From Byssothecium circinans (taxonomy: Eukaryota; Ascomycota; Dothideomycetes; Pleosporales; Massarinaceae), in the NCBI GenBank assembly GCA_010015675.1, contig ML977007.1, forward strand, positions 97,354 to 161,353: a stretch of DNA of 64,000 bases. Reading direction: 5' to 3'. The notes under the pieces are model-generated. The model ran no database searches. It was not told the DNA's origin and worked only from the letters and a program-made list of their open reading frames with translations. Positions 11,522 through 22,831 of this stretch are shown here, piece by piece (position 1 is the stretch's first letter; every line of letters begins with the position of its first letter). A program made the position numbers and the translations under genes.

Positions 11522-14500
11522 ATGGCCGCAATCTTAAACCGCCTACAGACCTCCGAGCACGCTAAAATGGCGCCGCCCAGTTGGTTTGACCGCCACTTCT
11601 CGCCCATTCTGCTCTCCATCGCAAAGAAGGCATGCACCCACCCGATCCACGCAATTGTCACCATCGCATTCCTGGCCAGCTACTCGTACCTGGGCGTATT
11701 GGACAAGGGTCTACTGGACCCGGCAGAGAAGGCAGCGGTTGGTCGCGTCGACCTCGAGTCACTCTTGGTCGGCAGCAAGCGTCTGAGGGTGGGTGAAGAG
11801 ACGTCGTGGAAATGGAAGGTGGAGGAGTCTCAGCTTGGCACACCACAGGAAAAGGTAGGCCTTTGTACATGCACATATATTTACGAATGGCTTGACTGAC
11901 AGGTCAGACTGCCCAGGAGCTCGCTCTAGTGACGCTTGTATTCCCCGAATCGAGCGCCATCAATTCTGCCCCGTCTGTAAAGGCTCTATCCGTGCCGAGC
12001 AATGTGTCCGTCCAGCACCTCCCCAGCTCGACGAGCCCTTTTTCGACCATCTTGCAAGATACCCAATTGGCGTATTCCGTCCCGTACGCAGAAACTGCCG
12101 AGTTCCTCATGGCCATACAGGAAATGTCTGCTCCCGAAGAAGCCTCCGAATCACACGAGGGCACCCAAGAAAAGAAGAAGTGGATCATGAAGGCCGCTAA
12201 GAACACGCCCGTTCCTGGCGGCGTGCGCAGCTGGGCCCAGGAATCGTGGTCTTCATTCGTCGATGTGCTAAAGGTTAGTCGGCTCCCCACCACCTGTCAA
12301 GTGCCACGACGTCAACTTACATTTGACAGAACGCCGACACGGGCGACATCATCATCATGACCATGGGCTATCTAGCCATGCATCTAACCTTTGTGTCGCT
12401 GTTCCTCGCCATGAGGCGCCTCGGGTCCAACTTTTGGCTTGCGACCGCCGTGTTGCTCCAATCGGCTTTCGCTTTCCTGTTCGCTCTTGCTGTAACCGTC
12501 CACTTTAGCGTACCGATTAACATGGTTCTGCTGTCCGAGGGTCTGCCATTCCTGGTCGTCATTATCGGATTCGAAAAACCCATCATCTTGACAAAAGCCG
12601 TCCTGTCCGCCTCGCTGGATGCGCGTCGTGCGCCTGAAGAACACCACCGGGGCGAGCCTCTGACCATCAAATCTGCTGTCCACAAGGCAATAAAAAAGAC
12701 CGGCTATGAAATTGTCCGTGACTACTTCTTCGAGATACTCATCCTAGTGGCCGGTGCCATGTCCGGTATTCAGGGAGGCCTCCGCCAATTCTGCTTCTTG
12801 GGTGCTTGGATTTTGTTCTTCGATGCCATCATGCTCCTCACTTTCTTCACAGCCATCCTCACCATCAAACTGGAGATCAACAGGATCAAGCGTCACGTAG
12901 CTCTACGAAGGGCGCTCGAGGACGACGGTGTCGACGGCAAGGTTGCTGAGAACGTTGCGCGTAACAACGACTGGCCCAACGCTAGCGATGTCCAGTCTGA
13001 CTCCACCACTGCTACCATTTTGGGGAAAAGGATCACGGTTCCAAAGTTCAAGGTCCTCATGGTTGCTGGTTTTGCCTTGGTGAACATTTTGAATGTCACC
13101 ACCCTACGATTTGGCCTTAGCTTCAGAGTTTCTCGTGTCAGTGCTTCACCTCCACTTGACCCGTTCAAGGTTGCTGGCAGTGGATTGGATGTCATCTATG
13201 AGAAGGCGAAGCAGACGGCCACTTCGACCCTTGTGACCGTCCTCACCCCCATCAAATACGAGCTGCAATACCCGTCTGTTCACTACGCGGAACCCGTTGT
13301 CAGCGACACAGAATCTCCATTCGGTCGCAACATTAGCACCCAGTTCGTGGATGGTGTTCTCAAAAGCATGGAAGACCCGTTTCTCGGCAAGTGGATCATC
13401 GCAGCATTGGTCATGAGCGTTGTCTTGAACGGATATCTTTTCAACGCTGCACGCTGGACAATCAAGGAACCGCACAAGCCTTTGGAGCCGCCCACCGCCG
13501 CCGAGATCCAAGACGGCGCCCCGCCCACACCTGCACCAGGAATCTCACGACAATTGCATATGCCTTCACCTCCCATCACCCCTGGTCCTGAGCAACAAGC
13601 GACCCGAGGAACTGTACCGCCATTCGCGGCGAATCCCCAGCCGGCCCCAGTCAAACCTCAAATACAGGAACCCGAGATTGCGCTGGCACTCACAGAGGAA
13701 GAGCAGAGTCAACCGAACCGTCCCATGCAATATCTGGAACAGGTCTTGAAGGAAAAGAACACGCCAAGCCTCACCGACGAGGAACTAATTCAACTCTCTG
13801 TTTTGGGCAAGATACCTGGCTATGCACTGGAGAAGACGCTCGGAGACAAGACACGTGCTGTGAAGATTCGACGTGGCCTTGTTTCCCGGACCCATGCTAC
13901 TCGCGAGACTTCTACTCTCCTTGAACATTCACTTGTGCCATACAAGGACTACAACTATGACCTCGTACACGGTGCCTGCTGTGAGAATGTCATCGGCTAC
14001 CTTCCTCTCCCTCTTGGTGTCGCTGGGCCCATCATGGTCGATGGCCAGAACTACTTCCTCCCCATGGCAACAACGGAGGGCGTCCTGGTCGCTTCTACTT
14101 CTCGTGGTGCAAAGGCTATCAATGCTGGCGGCGGTGTAACCACTGTCGTCACCGCCGACGGAATGACTCGTGGACCTTGCATCGGTTTCGACAACCTTGC
14201 GCGCGCAGGTGCTGCTAAGATTTGGCTCGACTCTGAGGAGGGACAGAGAACGATGAAGAACGCTTTCAATTCGACCTCTCGATTCGCCAGACTACAGACG
14301 ATGAAAACCGCCATCGCAGGCACCAACCTCTATGTTCGATTCAAAACGACTACCGGTGACGCCATGGGCATGAACATGATCTCCAAAGGTGTCGAGCATG
14401 CCCTCACCGTCATGGCTAACGAATGTGGCTTTGACGATATGAGGGTTGTTACTGTATCGGGTAACTACTGCACAGACAAGAAGGCAGCAGCCATAAACTG

Positions 14501-15173
14501 GATTGACGGCCGTGGAAAGGGCGTAGTTGCGGAGGCGGTTATTCCCGGTCACATTGTCAAATCTGTGCTCAAATGTGAGGTTGAGGAATTGGTGCAGATG
14601 AACATCTCCAAGAACTATATCGGCTCGGCTATGGCTGGTGCCTTGGGTGGTTTCAACGCCCACGCTGCCAACATTGTCGCCGCCATGTTCCTTGCCACTG
14701 GCCAGGATCCCGCACAAGTGGTGGAGTCCGCCAACTGCATCACCATTATGAACAAGTAAGTCTCATCTACCACTGCGATGTTTCCACGCGCTGACAGTAT
14801 TAGCGTCAACGGCAACCTCCAAATCTCCGTCTCTATGCCCTCGATAGAAGTCGGCACCATCGGCGGTGGTACAATCCTCGAACCCCAATCCGGTATGCTC
14901 GATCTCCTCGGCGTCCGCGGCGCTCACCCGACAAATCCCGGCGACAACGCACGACAGCTCGCTCGCATCATCGCCGCTGGTGTGCTTGCTGGTGAACTGT
15001 CGCTAAACGCTGCGCTGTGTGCTGGACATCTCGTCAAGGCGCATATGGCGCACAACCGAAGCAATGTTCCCAGTCGAGCCCCGACACCCGCTCCTGCTAC
15101 ACCTGTGGGCGCGCAAACACCGGTCACGAGCGCGTTGACGGCTAGCACTAGTGGGCCGTTGCCGAGGCGGTAG
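11522..15173 (+). CDS. 3-hydroxy-3-methylglutaryl-CoA reductase
   Basis: Four exons (11522-11854, 11908-12273, 12330-14755, 14804-15173) encode about 1164 aa. The enzyme reduces HMG-CoA to mevalonate with 2 NADPH and is the rate-setting step of sterol and isoprenoid synthesis in the ER membrane. Residues 1-233 hold the first membrane segment ([20 protein letters not shown]) and a lumenal loop. The following hydrophobic block (about 240-410) matches a sterol-sensing domain. A Pro-rich linker precedes the catalytic domain (about 690-1140): [29 protein letters not shown] with catalytic Glu816, DAMGMNM (from 910), [10 protein letters not shown] with Lys950/951, GQDPAQ with Asp1026, and KAHMAHNR with catalytic His near 1125. 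All key residues are present. The last acceptor is ambiguous by 6 bp (see findings). Confidence 0.97.
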
Positions 15174-17129
15174 AGACGATGCTTCAGAGGCAGCAGGATT
15201 GGAGATGGGAAGGCTGCGTATGGAGAGCTAATATATACCCTTTATTAATTTTTGACTTCATGATCTGGGGTGGTCTTGCGAGGTATTGCAGAGCATGGTG
15301 TTGGGGGCGCGAGCATTGAGGATGCATATTGAACGCAGGGTCAGTGAGCGAGCACCTGAAGCAAGTAGACAGGACACACATTACCAAGGCAGGAGTGCGG
15401 GCACACACTCCTCCATGGATCGTGGAAGTGTACCCAGACTTTCGACACGGGACTCTAGGAAGGATATGGCTGTCTCTAGCCTTCCCATGCTGTGAAAAGG
15501 TGTGATGGACTAGGGATGGCATTAGAAGCGCGTGAAAACCAGAGCATAACCCTGCTTGCTTGCTTGCATTCGCATATACAGGCGCAACCTTTTTTTTCTT
15601 TTCCTTTCACAGCTGCATATAAATAATTCACAATCCAGTACATGCATGAGCTTGCTCGACACGGTTGTGCAAAACGAGGATAGAGAATAAGAGTCGGAGT
15701 ATTACAATACAAGTTACGTTGTTTCTCTTTCTCTTTATGGGTGCCATATGGCAGGTGTGTTGTGCTGCTGTCCAGGAACGAGGGGCAGGGGAAGGGGGAT
15801 GCTTTGCTTTTCTACACAATCATGCTTCGAGACGTAGCACCCAAGACAAACGATAAAATCCTCACTTATTGCTAAGCAGCACGATCTCAGAGAGGAAAGG
15901 AAAATCAAGCAATGTTCCGATTTCGATCCCGATCCCGATCTTGATTGACGCGAACTTTGATCCGCAACCACAGTTTTTCCAAGCCGTCACGTCACTACCT
16001 GGCTGAACGTCAGAGCGATACTTACGGGTCCCTCGCACCTGCTTACTGTGAAATTTTCCCTTTGAGATGAAAAAGTTGGCGGGAGTAGGGAGGAGAGAGC
16101 AGTAAGAAAGAAGGCGGGAGAAGAAGAGACCTTGCGTTTAGATAGCTGGTAGCATAATAGACCGTAAATAGTCAGTTGTAGTTATAACTGACGGCAAGAA
16201 AGACCTGACCTAACTCGCAATATCTATATCCACATACTTTAACTTTACGTCCCAAGCCATGATCCACTCCACACGTTGTCGAGATACGGGGTGTATCTTA
16301 AAGGTTAGGTAGGTATCGGTGGTGATTGGTACACGGGTCCGTTTATCCATGTTCTCCAGCGGAAGAACCATTGGAAGTAAAAGTACCGTACGTATGTATC
16401 AACAAGTGCTTGATAGATAACGGGATTAAATTGGGTTTCCTGCCTGCCTGCCTACATGCCTGCCTCGCCCTTTTGCCAAGCGCTATCTGCTATTCTTGAG
16501 GGCGTAATATGATGCTATCCCGCTTAATTCGGGGAATAACTTGTAACGTTATCTCTCTTCTTGGATGGATAGAATAACGCTTTCCATCCTATCGGATACC
16601 ATGGTGCTGCTTCTTTGCGGCTTTACTTTACCTTTATTTTTTCACGGCCAGTTGCTGCGAGATGGTAAAACATGACATGTGCTTGAATCTAGGTAGGTAG
16701 GTTGGCTACGATGCCAGGCATTAGATACCAGGGAACCCGCGAAACGGGCAGGGAAAAGTGGTCTACAGCACAGCAGTCATCCCTATGTATATATTGAGAC
16801 GGGATGACTATGGAAGTTTACATACTTGCGGGACTTGTTTGCGAAGGGTGGGGGGAAACTTGACTTCGTCAGGTTCCACGGTCTTCTCACATCGATCATT
16901 GATCATTGGTCAAGGATCAGCAGGCAGCCAGAAACCAGAAACCAGAAAAGCACTTAACATATCTAACCAGCTTGCTCTGGGGTTACCTAAACTGTCGAAT
17001 CCTTACTATTCTAGCCTCCTTCTCGACCTTCTCGTTTGTTTTTTTTGGCTTCTTAAAAGGGCTTTTGTTGACTCCACAGCACATCCATTCCCCCTTCCCT
17101 TCCAACCCCAAATGCAAAACACAATAAAG
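15174..17129. other. Intergenic, no gene seen
   Basis: About 2 kb without a credible gene. A (CTGC)n-like stretch near 16440-16465 and short GGTAGGTA runs (16305-16312 and 16691-16702) are the only patterns noticed. Confidence 0.5.
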
Positions 17130-17396
17130 ATGTGCCATGGCTCAAACACTTCCCACTCACACATCCTCCCGCAACTCCTCCAAGCGGCATCCACTAACGC
17201 CTCCCACCCTAACGACCCACGCTTCTCCATCACCATCACCATCCCAATCTCCTTCAAGCCCCATGCTGCCTGCCCACAGCGTCCGGGTGCTGGTACGGGT
17301 GCAGGGCGGAACATTCGCGTCCCAGAGGAGTGTCCGGGGTGTAGGCGTAGAGAGATTAGGATTGGAGTTGCGAGGGTGCGAGGGCGCGAGGTTTAG
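17130..17396 (+). CDS. Possible small Cys-containing protein (88 aa)
   Basis: A frame from the ATG at 17130 (MCHGSNTSHSH) encodes 88 aa; an in-frame ATG also lies at 17112. It ends in a basic block with VPEECPGCRRREIR, a CPxC-type pair that resembles the ends of many short uncharacterised ascomycete proteins. There is no signal peptide. An overlapping minus-strand frame of similar length exists and composition is only weakly coding-like, so this may be chance. Confidence 0.25.
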   Translation: MCHGSNTSHSHILPQLLQAASTNASHPNDPRFSITITIPISFKPHAACPQRPGAGTGAGRNIRVPEECPGCRRREIRIGVARVRGREV

Positions 17397-18252
17397 GCAG
17401 TTTGTGGGGAGGGGATGGGGGCTTTGAGGGGTGGGTGAGGGTGGGGGGTTATGACAGCGAGTAGAGGGGGAAGAGGGAAACCGTTTTGTGTGCGGAGAGG
17501 TTCGTTTGGAATCCGGGGCTGCGTATAGGTTTGGGTTCGGGATTAGGCTTAGGTGCATTTGTTCTGGGCATGAAGCTAGAGGTGGAAGACAAGAGAAGAG
17601 GTGTTATGGATTGATTTGTTAGCAAGTCGGCGACAGGAAGAGAGAGGAGAGAGAGTGCTGGGGGATTGAAAGAAAGCGAGTGTTAGAATTGGGTTAATTT
17701 GAAGAGTGTTGCCTGCTTACGTATGAGTGTGGTTGATAGAGTCAAATATTTTCTAGCTTTGGTTACTGCTATCCATACAGACACATGCGATATCGCACCC
17801 GCCATCCCGATGCATTTTCTATCACCACGTTATGTGGCCCTTTCACATGTCAGCCCTAAACACAACCCTCGCTATCCCCAAATTACCAGAGGTCCAATTT
17901 ACGAGTGAGGATGTCTTCTTTGTCTCCGATTGTGGCGCTAGCGTTCCATTGTTCAACGTCGTCCGTGAAAGAAAAGCTGGGCAAGGGAGTCAAACGGGGA
18001 ACCACCCAACGGCGCGATCGTTGAGCCTCACCTTCACCTGCGTATTGTAACGCGGGACAATAGTAACTCGCTTATTGGTGATGGTAGGCTGTAGTCGTGA
18101 CTGGAGCTCGTGTCAAGGTCCCGTGCTAGACTTTTGACTCCCACTCTCAACACATTCGCGCACCTTCCTTCTTTACTATTCCCACAACCACTACCACAAC
18201 CACTGTCTCAATCTCTACCACACCCCAACATTCAGCGCAGGCCCTCCCAAAC
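17397..18252. other. Intergenic, no gene seen
   Basis: GT-rich DNA to about 17690, then AT-richer DNA. A (CCACAA)n-like run lies near 18181-18203 just before the next start codon. Confidence 0.45.
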
Positions 18253-19014
18253 ATGTCGAGCTCAGCGTCTTCTCCCACCTACGGCTCCGCGATGCGCTCC
18301 TCAGAAACACCGCGCCAACCTCTCCCCATCCGCAAGCCCTCACCTACCCAGAGCGCTCTGATGCGCGAAATAACCCGTCACTGGATCGAAACACCGTCGA
18401 CGGCTCCAAACTGCCGCACTATCAGCTTCGGCAGCTCGTCGCGCTCCTCTGTCTCAACGCCGCCATCTTCCAGAAGCAACTCGACATCCGAGTCAAACGA
18501 CAGATGGAAAGCGTCGGTTCTTTGCGCAGCCACAGGAGCGGTCCCATATTTCAATCCGCCGGCAAACGAGCGTGTCTACCTCGGCTGCGACCAACCCACT
18601 CCGGCGGCCGGCAAGACTGAGACTGAGAAGCCTGTGATTGAGAAGCCTGTGACTGCAGAAATGTGGCGTGAACGACAACGGAAGAAGTGGCTGAAGAGGT
18701 GGAACGAGAGAAATTCATGGTCCACACCATGCAGTTCCACGGAAACGGACACGGACAAAGACGAGAATATGAAAGGAGGAGATGGACAGCGCTCGAAGCG
18801 TGTTACATTCGCGAAGGAGGATGTGCGGAGAAGGTCGACGTGTTCGCTGCTCACTGCTTCGTTCAAAGAACATGAGGAAACGATCATGAGGGTGATGAGT
18901 GGGGGTGAGAAACCGTGTATTACCTTGGAGATGGCGAGGGAGTTTGGCGTCAAGGTGCTGAGCGCTTCGCATCTGGGGAGCGCTTTTGAGGACTCGGATG
19001 AGGAGGATGATTAG
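18253..19014 (+). CDS. Hypothetical disordered protein with an RVxF-type motif
   Basis: Single exon, 253 aa, starting MSSSASSPTYGSAM. No known domain is recognised. The first 100 residues are Ser/Pro/Thr-rich. Residues about 120-165 are rich in Glu/Lys/Arg and Trp (MWRERQRKKWLKRWNERN), probably a helix. A KRVTF motif sits at 182-186, followed by AKEDVRRRST; RVxF motifs of this form dock protein phosphatase 1. The C-terminus (about 205-253) looks conserved and helical (PCITLEMAREFGVKVLSASHLGSAF) and ends acidic (EDSDEEDD). Function unknown; a PP1-binding or signalling adaptor role is only a hint. Confidence 0.75.
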   Translation: MSSSASSPTYGSAMRSSETPRQPLPIRKPSPTQSALMREITRHWIETPSTAPNCRTISFGSSSRSSVSTPPSSRSNSTSESNDRWKASVLCAATGAVPYFNPPANERVYLGCDQPTPAAGKTETEKPVIEKPVTAEMWRERQRKKWLKRWNERNSWSTPCSSTETDTDKDENMKGGDGQRSKRVTFAKEDVRRRSTCSLLTASFKEHEETIMRVMSGGEKPCITLEMAREFGVKVLSASHLGSAFEDSDEEDD

Positions 19015-19366
19015 GGGTTTTTGACGGCATTCGAGTCTCTCGGTTTTGCGTATTGCGTTTAGCACTTTACTGCGTCACATGTGCTGGGTGTCCATTCGGT
19101 AGTGGCGCACACGGCTTGGATCTTGGACTTACTGAGTACTTTGACGGTCTATTTCTTTCAGTTATGAGGCACTTTGGCGGTACAGCGCACTCTATCTGCG
19201 GAGGAGAGGAGGGAACATGACGGGTCTTCACTCACAGCTGGACAGTCTTGCTTGGGATCGCAAAATGGTCCAAGCTCCATGATTTTCGATGACGGAAACA
19301 TCATCATCAGGCATATGCATTTCTTCTCTACAACTCTGCACGTTCTCGTCGCATGTACATATCACA

Positions 19367-20147
19367 ATGGAACGTACAATACCATCCTCTTTGCGATCTC
19401 TCTCAAAACTTCTAAATCTTAATTGCATGCGTTCTCCCACGACCTGTACCTTCACAAACCGCATCTCCACAACGACATCGCATTGCACCTCACAAGCACA
19501 GTCTGTCAGACATGCACGCACTCCCTACCGATGTATACATACGACACAACCTCTCTCCGCCATCTCTCGCTCTCAAAGGTCGCGCGAACGCGAACGCGAG
19601 GCCAAAAGCAATGAACAGGCACCACCCGACCTCGGCGCGCTCGACATGCTCCGCAACACAGCCGCACCCGCAACCTCAATCGACGCATGTACGAGCGACG
19701 GCTTCGCATTCAACAACCAGATGAAGATCAGTGGAAGCGGTGTGCTATTAGTAGGCGGCGAGGTGTTCAGGTGGTGGCCATGGGCACAAGGAGGGAGCGA
19801 TGGAGAGATGAAAGGACGGTTGCTGAATACAAAGGGGCAATGGGAGGTAAAAGATAGTGTGTGGGGAGTGCTGGAGCTGCTCTATCCGAAGCCTGGTATG
19901 TGACTGGATTCCGGGAGGACTCAAGAACCGTGTTAATAATGAAGTAGATCTCCTGATCATCGGTACCGGACCGCAGACCACGCCCATTGCGCCGTCTGTA
20001 CGGAGATATCTAAACGATCTGGGCATACGGCTCGAGATACAGGATACGCGGAATGCGGCTGCGCAGTTCAATTTGCTGGCGACGGAGCGTGGCGTGGGAC
20101 AGGTTGCAGCGGCCCTCGTTCCCATCGGCCGGCGAGAGGGGCGGTAG
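19367..20147 (+). CDS. NADH dehydrogenase (complex I) assembly factor NDUFAF3-like, DUF498
   Basis: Two exons, 19367-19895 and 19948-20147, give 242 aa; the 52-bp intron begins GTATGT and ends GTAG. The chosen start (MERTIPSSLRSLSKLL) opens a basic, Ser/Thr/Arg-rich stretch fitting a mitochondrial presequence; the frame is open a further 26 codons upstream. The mature part has the Mth938/DUF498 fold signature: FAFNNQMKISGSGVLLVGGEVFRW, then after the intron DLLIIGTGPQTTPIAPSVRRYLNDLGIRLEIQDT and NLLATERGVGQVAAALVP. NDUFAF3 works in the matrix with NDUFAF4 on early complex I assembly. The family call is strong, and the role in this fungus is by homology. A Met in the sequence MRSPTTCTF could also be the start. 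Confidence 0.85.
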
Positions 20148-20585
20148 CATCCCTACCTAAGAGTTTGTGGGATATTTTGCCAGAGGTTTGATATATGGTT
20201 TAACAATTGTTCAGCATTAGGCGAGTAACTTCCCTACTTCCACCCTCTTCAGGAACCTGAACATTAATGTAGCATATGTTTATGATACCAAAATGATTGA
20301 CTGTATTTTCTCTATTACCCTTACTCTCGTTTGTATCTCGCGGCTCCATCTTTATCTTGCCTTATCTATCCACCTTGTTTGCAAACGTCTTACACTTCTA
20401 GCTTTTGTCTTAATCAACGCACAATACCTACGCAAACCACACTTTGCATGTAGAATATCAACATCCCAAGGACCGCGCACCCACAAGACCAGCTAAACTC
20501 ACATACACCACTCACACCAGAACCGTCAACACACGTACTGTGACCAAACCACCCAGATATCTGACTCAACGTTTTCCCCAACAAG
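20148..20585. other. Short intergenic region
   Basis: About 440 bases between two genes on the same strand. It holds the 3' UTR of the assembly factor and the promoter of the next gene; no other feature is seen. Confidence 0.45.
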
Positions 20586-21794
20586 ATGTGGGACAAGACG
20601 CTCGAAAGCATGCACTTCAGCTTCGGTCCACGCCCACCCTCTGACACCGACGAACAGGAAAGCACCGACCTCAGGGTCCCTTCCACAACATCAACAACTA
20701 CCTCCACCAGCCCTTCTAGTCCGCCTCATCCCCAACACATCGCTCGCCCACCGTCGCCATCGCGTTCACGCACCAACGCCGCGCCCACCGGCGATATTTC
20801 TATGCACTCGTTTACCGGCAGCATGACCAGCGAGCCTACACCTACCACCAATATGGATGTAACAACACCCCCTACGACTCCGCCTTCTACATCCCCGCCT
20901 TCCACCGAGCAGCACGATACCGATATGTCCGACGCTCCTCCGCCATCCACGCCCACACCCACACCCGCGCAATCAGCTACCCCCAACCCCCTAACCCCAG
21001 ACCCAAAAACCATCCTCTCCCCCATACTCACCCACCTCCACAAACTCGCCGAAACAACCCCATCCAACCTCCCCCCACCAACCACCCACGTTAAGAGCAA
21101 GCCGCACAAACAGCTTCTCCGCGACCGCCTCCTCCCCATCGGCGATTTCATAGTGCAGTATCTGCACACCCGCGTCCCCGTCGCCGAGAGGGGGAGCACG
21201 GAGCTCCGGCTCTGCAGGTATATTGCGGCGGAGTACTGGCCGCTTAGGGAGCAGCAGGGCGCGCATGCGCATTTACGCGTGATGGAAATGTATCGGAATG
21301 CGCTATTTCGGCGGGGGGTTAGGTGGAGGTTGCGGGCGGAGAGGGCAGCGCGGCTGAGGGATGTTATGGATGATAGGGAGGGCGTCGAGGAGACGACGCT
21401 TACGGATCAGGATGCCGAGGGCGAGCCTGACGATATGATCGCTGCACCACCGGCAACGCCTACAAAGACCACCAATGTAAACGACGTCACGGACACCGCC
21501 TCTGAACCCCACACACAACCACAACCACAAAGCCCCTCCACATCCCGCAAACTCATCAACAAAATGTCCTCCACCGTCCACGACGTCAGAGCCTCTGTCT
21601 CAGACACCGTCTCCGAGGTCAGGAAAAAAGTCGCTGGTATGCTGCCCTCGACGTCGCCGACAAAGCGGAAGGGCGGGAGGGAGGATACGGATACGGATAT
21701 GGATACGGATACGGATATGGATATGGATATGGATATGGATATGGATATGGGGGCTAGGAGGACGGGGGATGGGGATAGGGATGGTGGGGGTTAA
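20586..21794 (+). CDS. Protein with a CHD1-like helical C-terminal (CHCT, DUF4208-like) domain
   Basis: Single exon, 402 aa, starting MWDKTLESMHFSFGPRPPSD. Residues 20-140 are Ser/Thr/Pro-rich and probably disordered. Residues about 143-255 form the only ordered part: ILTHLHKLAE, then LLRDRLLPIGDFIVQYL, LRLCRYIAAEYWPL and HLRVMEMYRNALFRRGVR. The order (LxxxLxKL, LxxIGDxI, W...F/Y, LxxMYRxA) resembles the helical domain at the C-terminus of the remodeller CHD1 and of small stand-alone CHCT proteins; this is an alignment by eye. A DNA- or chromatin-linked role would follow if it is right. The C-terminal quarter ends in a 22-residue Asp-Met/Asp-Thr repeat that varies easily. No ATPase motor is present. 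Confidence 0.6.
   Translation: MWDKTLESMHFSFGPRPPSDTDEQESTDLRVPSTTSTTTSTSPSSPPHPQHIARPPSPSRSRTNAAPTGDISMHSFTGSMTSEPTPTTNMDVTTPPTTPPSTSPPSTEQHDTDMSDAPPPSTPTPTPAQSATPNPLTPDPKTILSPILTHLHKLAETTPSNLPPPTTHVKSKPHKQLLRDRLLPIGDFIVQYLHTRVPVAERGSTELRLCRYIAAEYWPLREQQGAHAHLRVMEMYRNALFRRGVRWRLRAERAARLRDVMDDREGVEETTLTDQDAEGEPDDMIAAPPATPTKTTNVNDVTDTASEPHTQPQPQSPSTSRKLINKMSSTVHDVRASVSDTVSEVRKKVAGMLPSTSPTKRKGGREDTDTDMDTDTDMDMDMDMDMDMGARRTGDGDRDGGG
21684..21749 (+). repeat. (GATATG/GATACG)11 hexanucleotide repeat in coding DNA
   Basis: Eleven perfect-length hexamers (four GATACG, seven GATATG) encode alternating Asp-Thr and Asp-Met. The six GATATG units at the end are identical, which points to recent slippage expansion; length changes stay in frame. 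Confidence 0.95.
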
Positions 21795-22831
21795 AGAAGG
21801 AGGTGGGGGGTTGAGAGTGGGGATCGTGGGATGGGCGAGGCAAAGGGAGAGGGCTTGGGTGGGTGAGTTGTGAGTGGTGAGTGAGTGTGTGGTAGAAAGG
21901 AGGGGTTATGGGGGCTTGGATTGAGAGGGCGGATTGGAAACTCCCAGAAATATGTACATAGCCTGGCCCATATGGATGGTTTGGACTTCAATATCATTCC
22001 ATTTCATACCATTTCCTACCATACCGTACCGTACCGTACAGAACGTTCGGCGAACGAGCATCTATGCATCCTTGTTCATATTTTTAGTCATGACACGGGT
22101 GATATCTATGTGGAACTAGAAACTCTTAGGCATTGATCACTTTCCACTATTTACTGCTGCGGTAATAAGGCAAGTAATCGCTCCTTAATACCTTTTTCTA
22201 TCTAGAGTGCGCTTACATATAGCTTTCTTTCAACTTTGTGCTGCGTTTGTTGCTTGGAGATGAACTTGCTGGATGAAAAAGTTATATGAAAGAATAGATC
22301 TCGGGTAGAGAGAAGTCGTGGAAATAAAGGAAATACCACTTCAGTTCTCACCATCGTTGTATCATGTTAAAGTCTTGAGCATCCTATAGATTAAGTAATA
22401 ATAGCCCAATGCCTTTGCGCACGAGTCTTCACGTCCTTACATTCGCAGTGCACGTCATGGACCCCAGATAAGTTTCCAAACATTATGATTCGACTAAGCA
22501 TGCACTCTCACGATACCACAACTCCCTTCAAATTAGCATGCAAAGTAATTCCCCTCTACCACATCAACCGAGCGCGTATCCTATCCACTCACTATGCGAG
22601 CACACCCCGAAGAGAAAGGCCAATGTACATATCATCTCTACTCGTCCATCCATCAGAGGGGAGAAATGTAGAAAAGGTGGCCTGTCCGAACCCAAGGAAA
22701 GGAAAAAGTAACAAAGGAAAGGAGAAAAAACGCCCCATATCGCATGCATTCCGTCAAGGTACGTGAGTGCATGCTCATGCTTGTTGTTAGTCCATCGTGT
22801 ATTACCAATCCTTAGCCAAAGACGATGATTG
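21795..22831. other. 3'-3' intergenic region
   Basis: About 1 kb between convergent genes. It has a short pentamer run (TACCG)n near 22020-22040 and AT-rich DNA toward 22.4 kb; no gene is seen. Confidence 0.5.

Noticed and set aside
17157..17558. 133-codon minus-strand frame rich in Pro/Ser/Thr
   Set aside because: Overlaps the small Cys-protein candidate; low complexity with no supporting feature.
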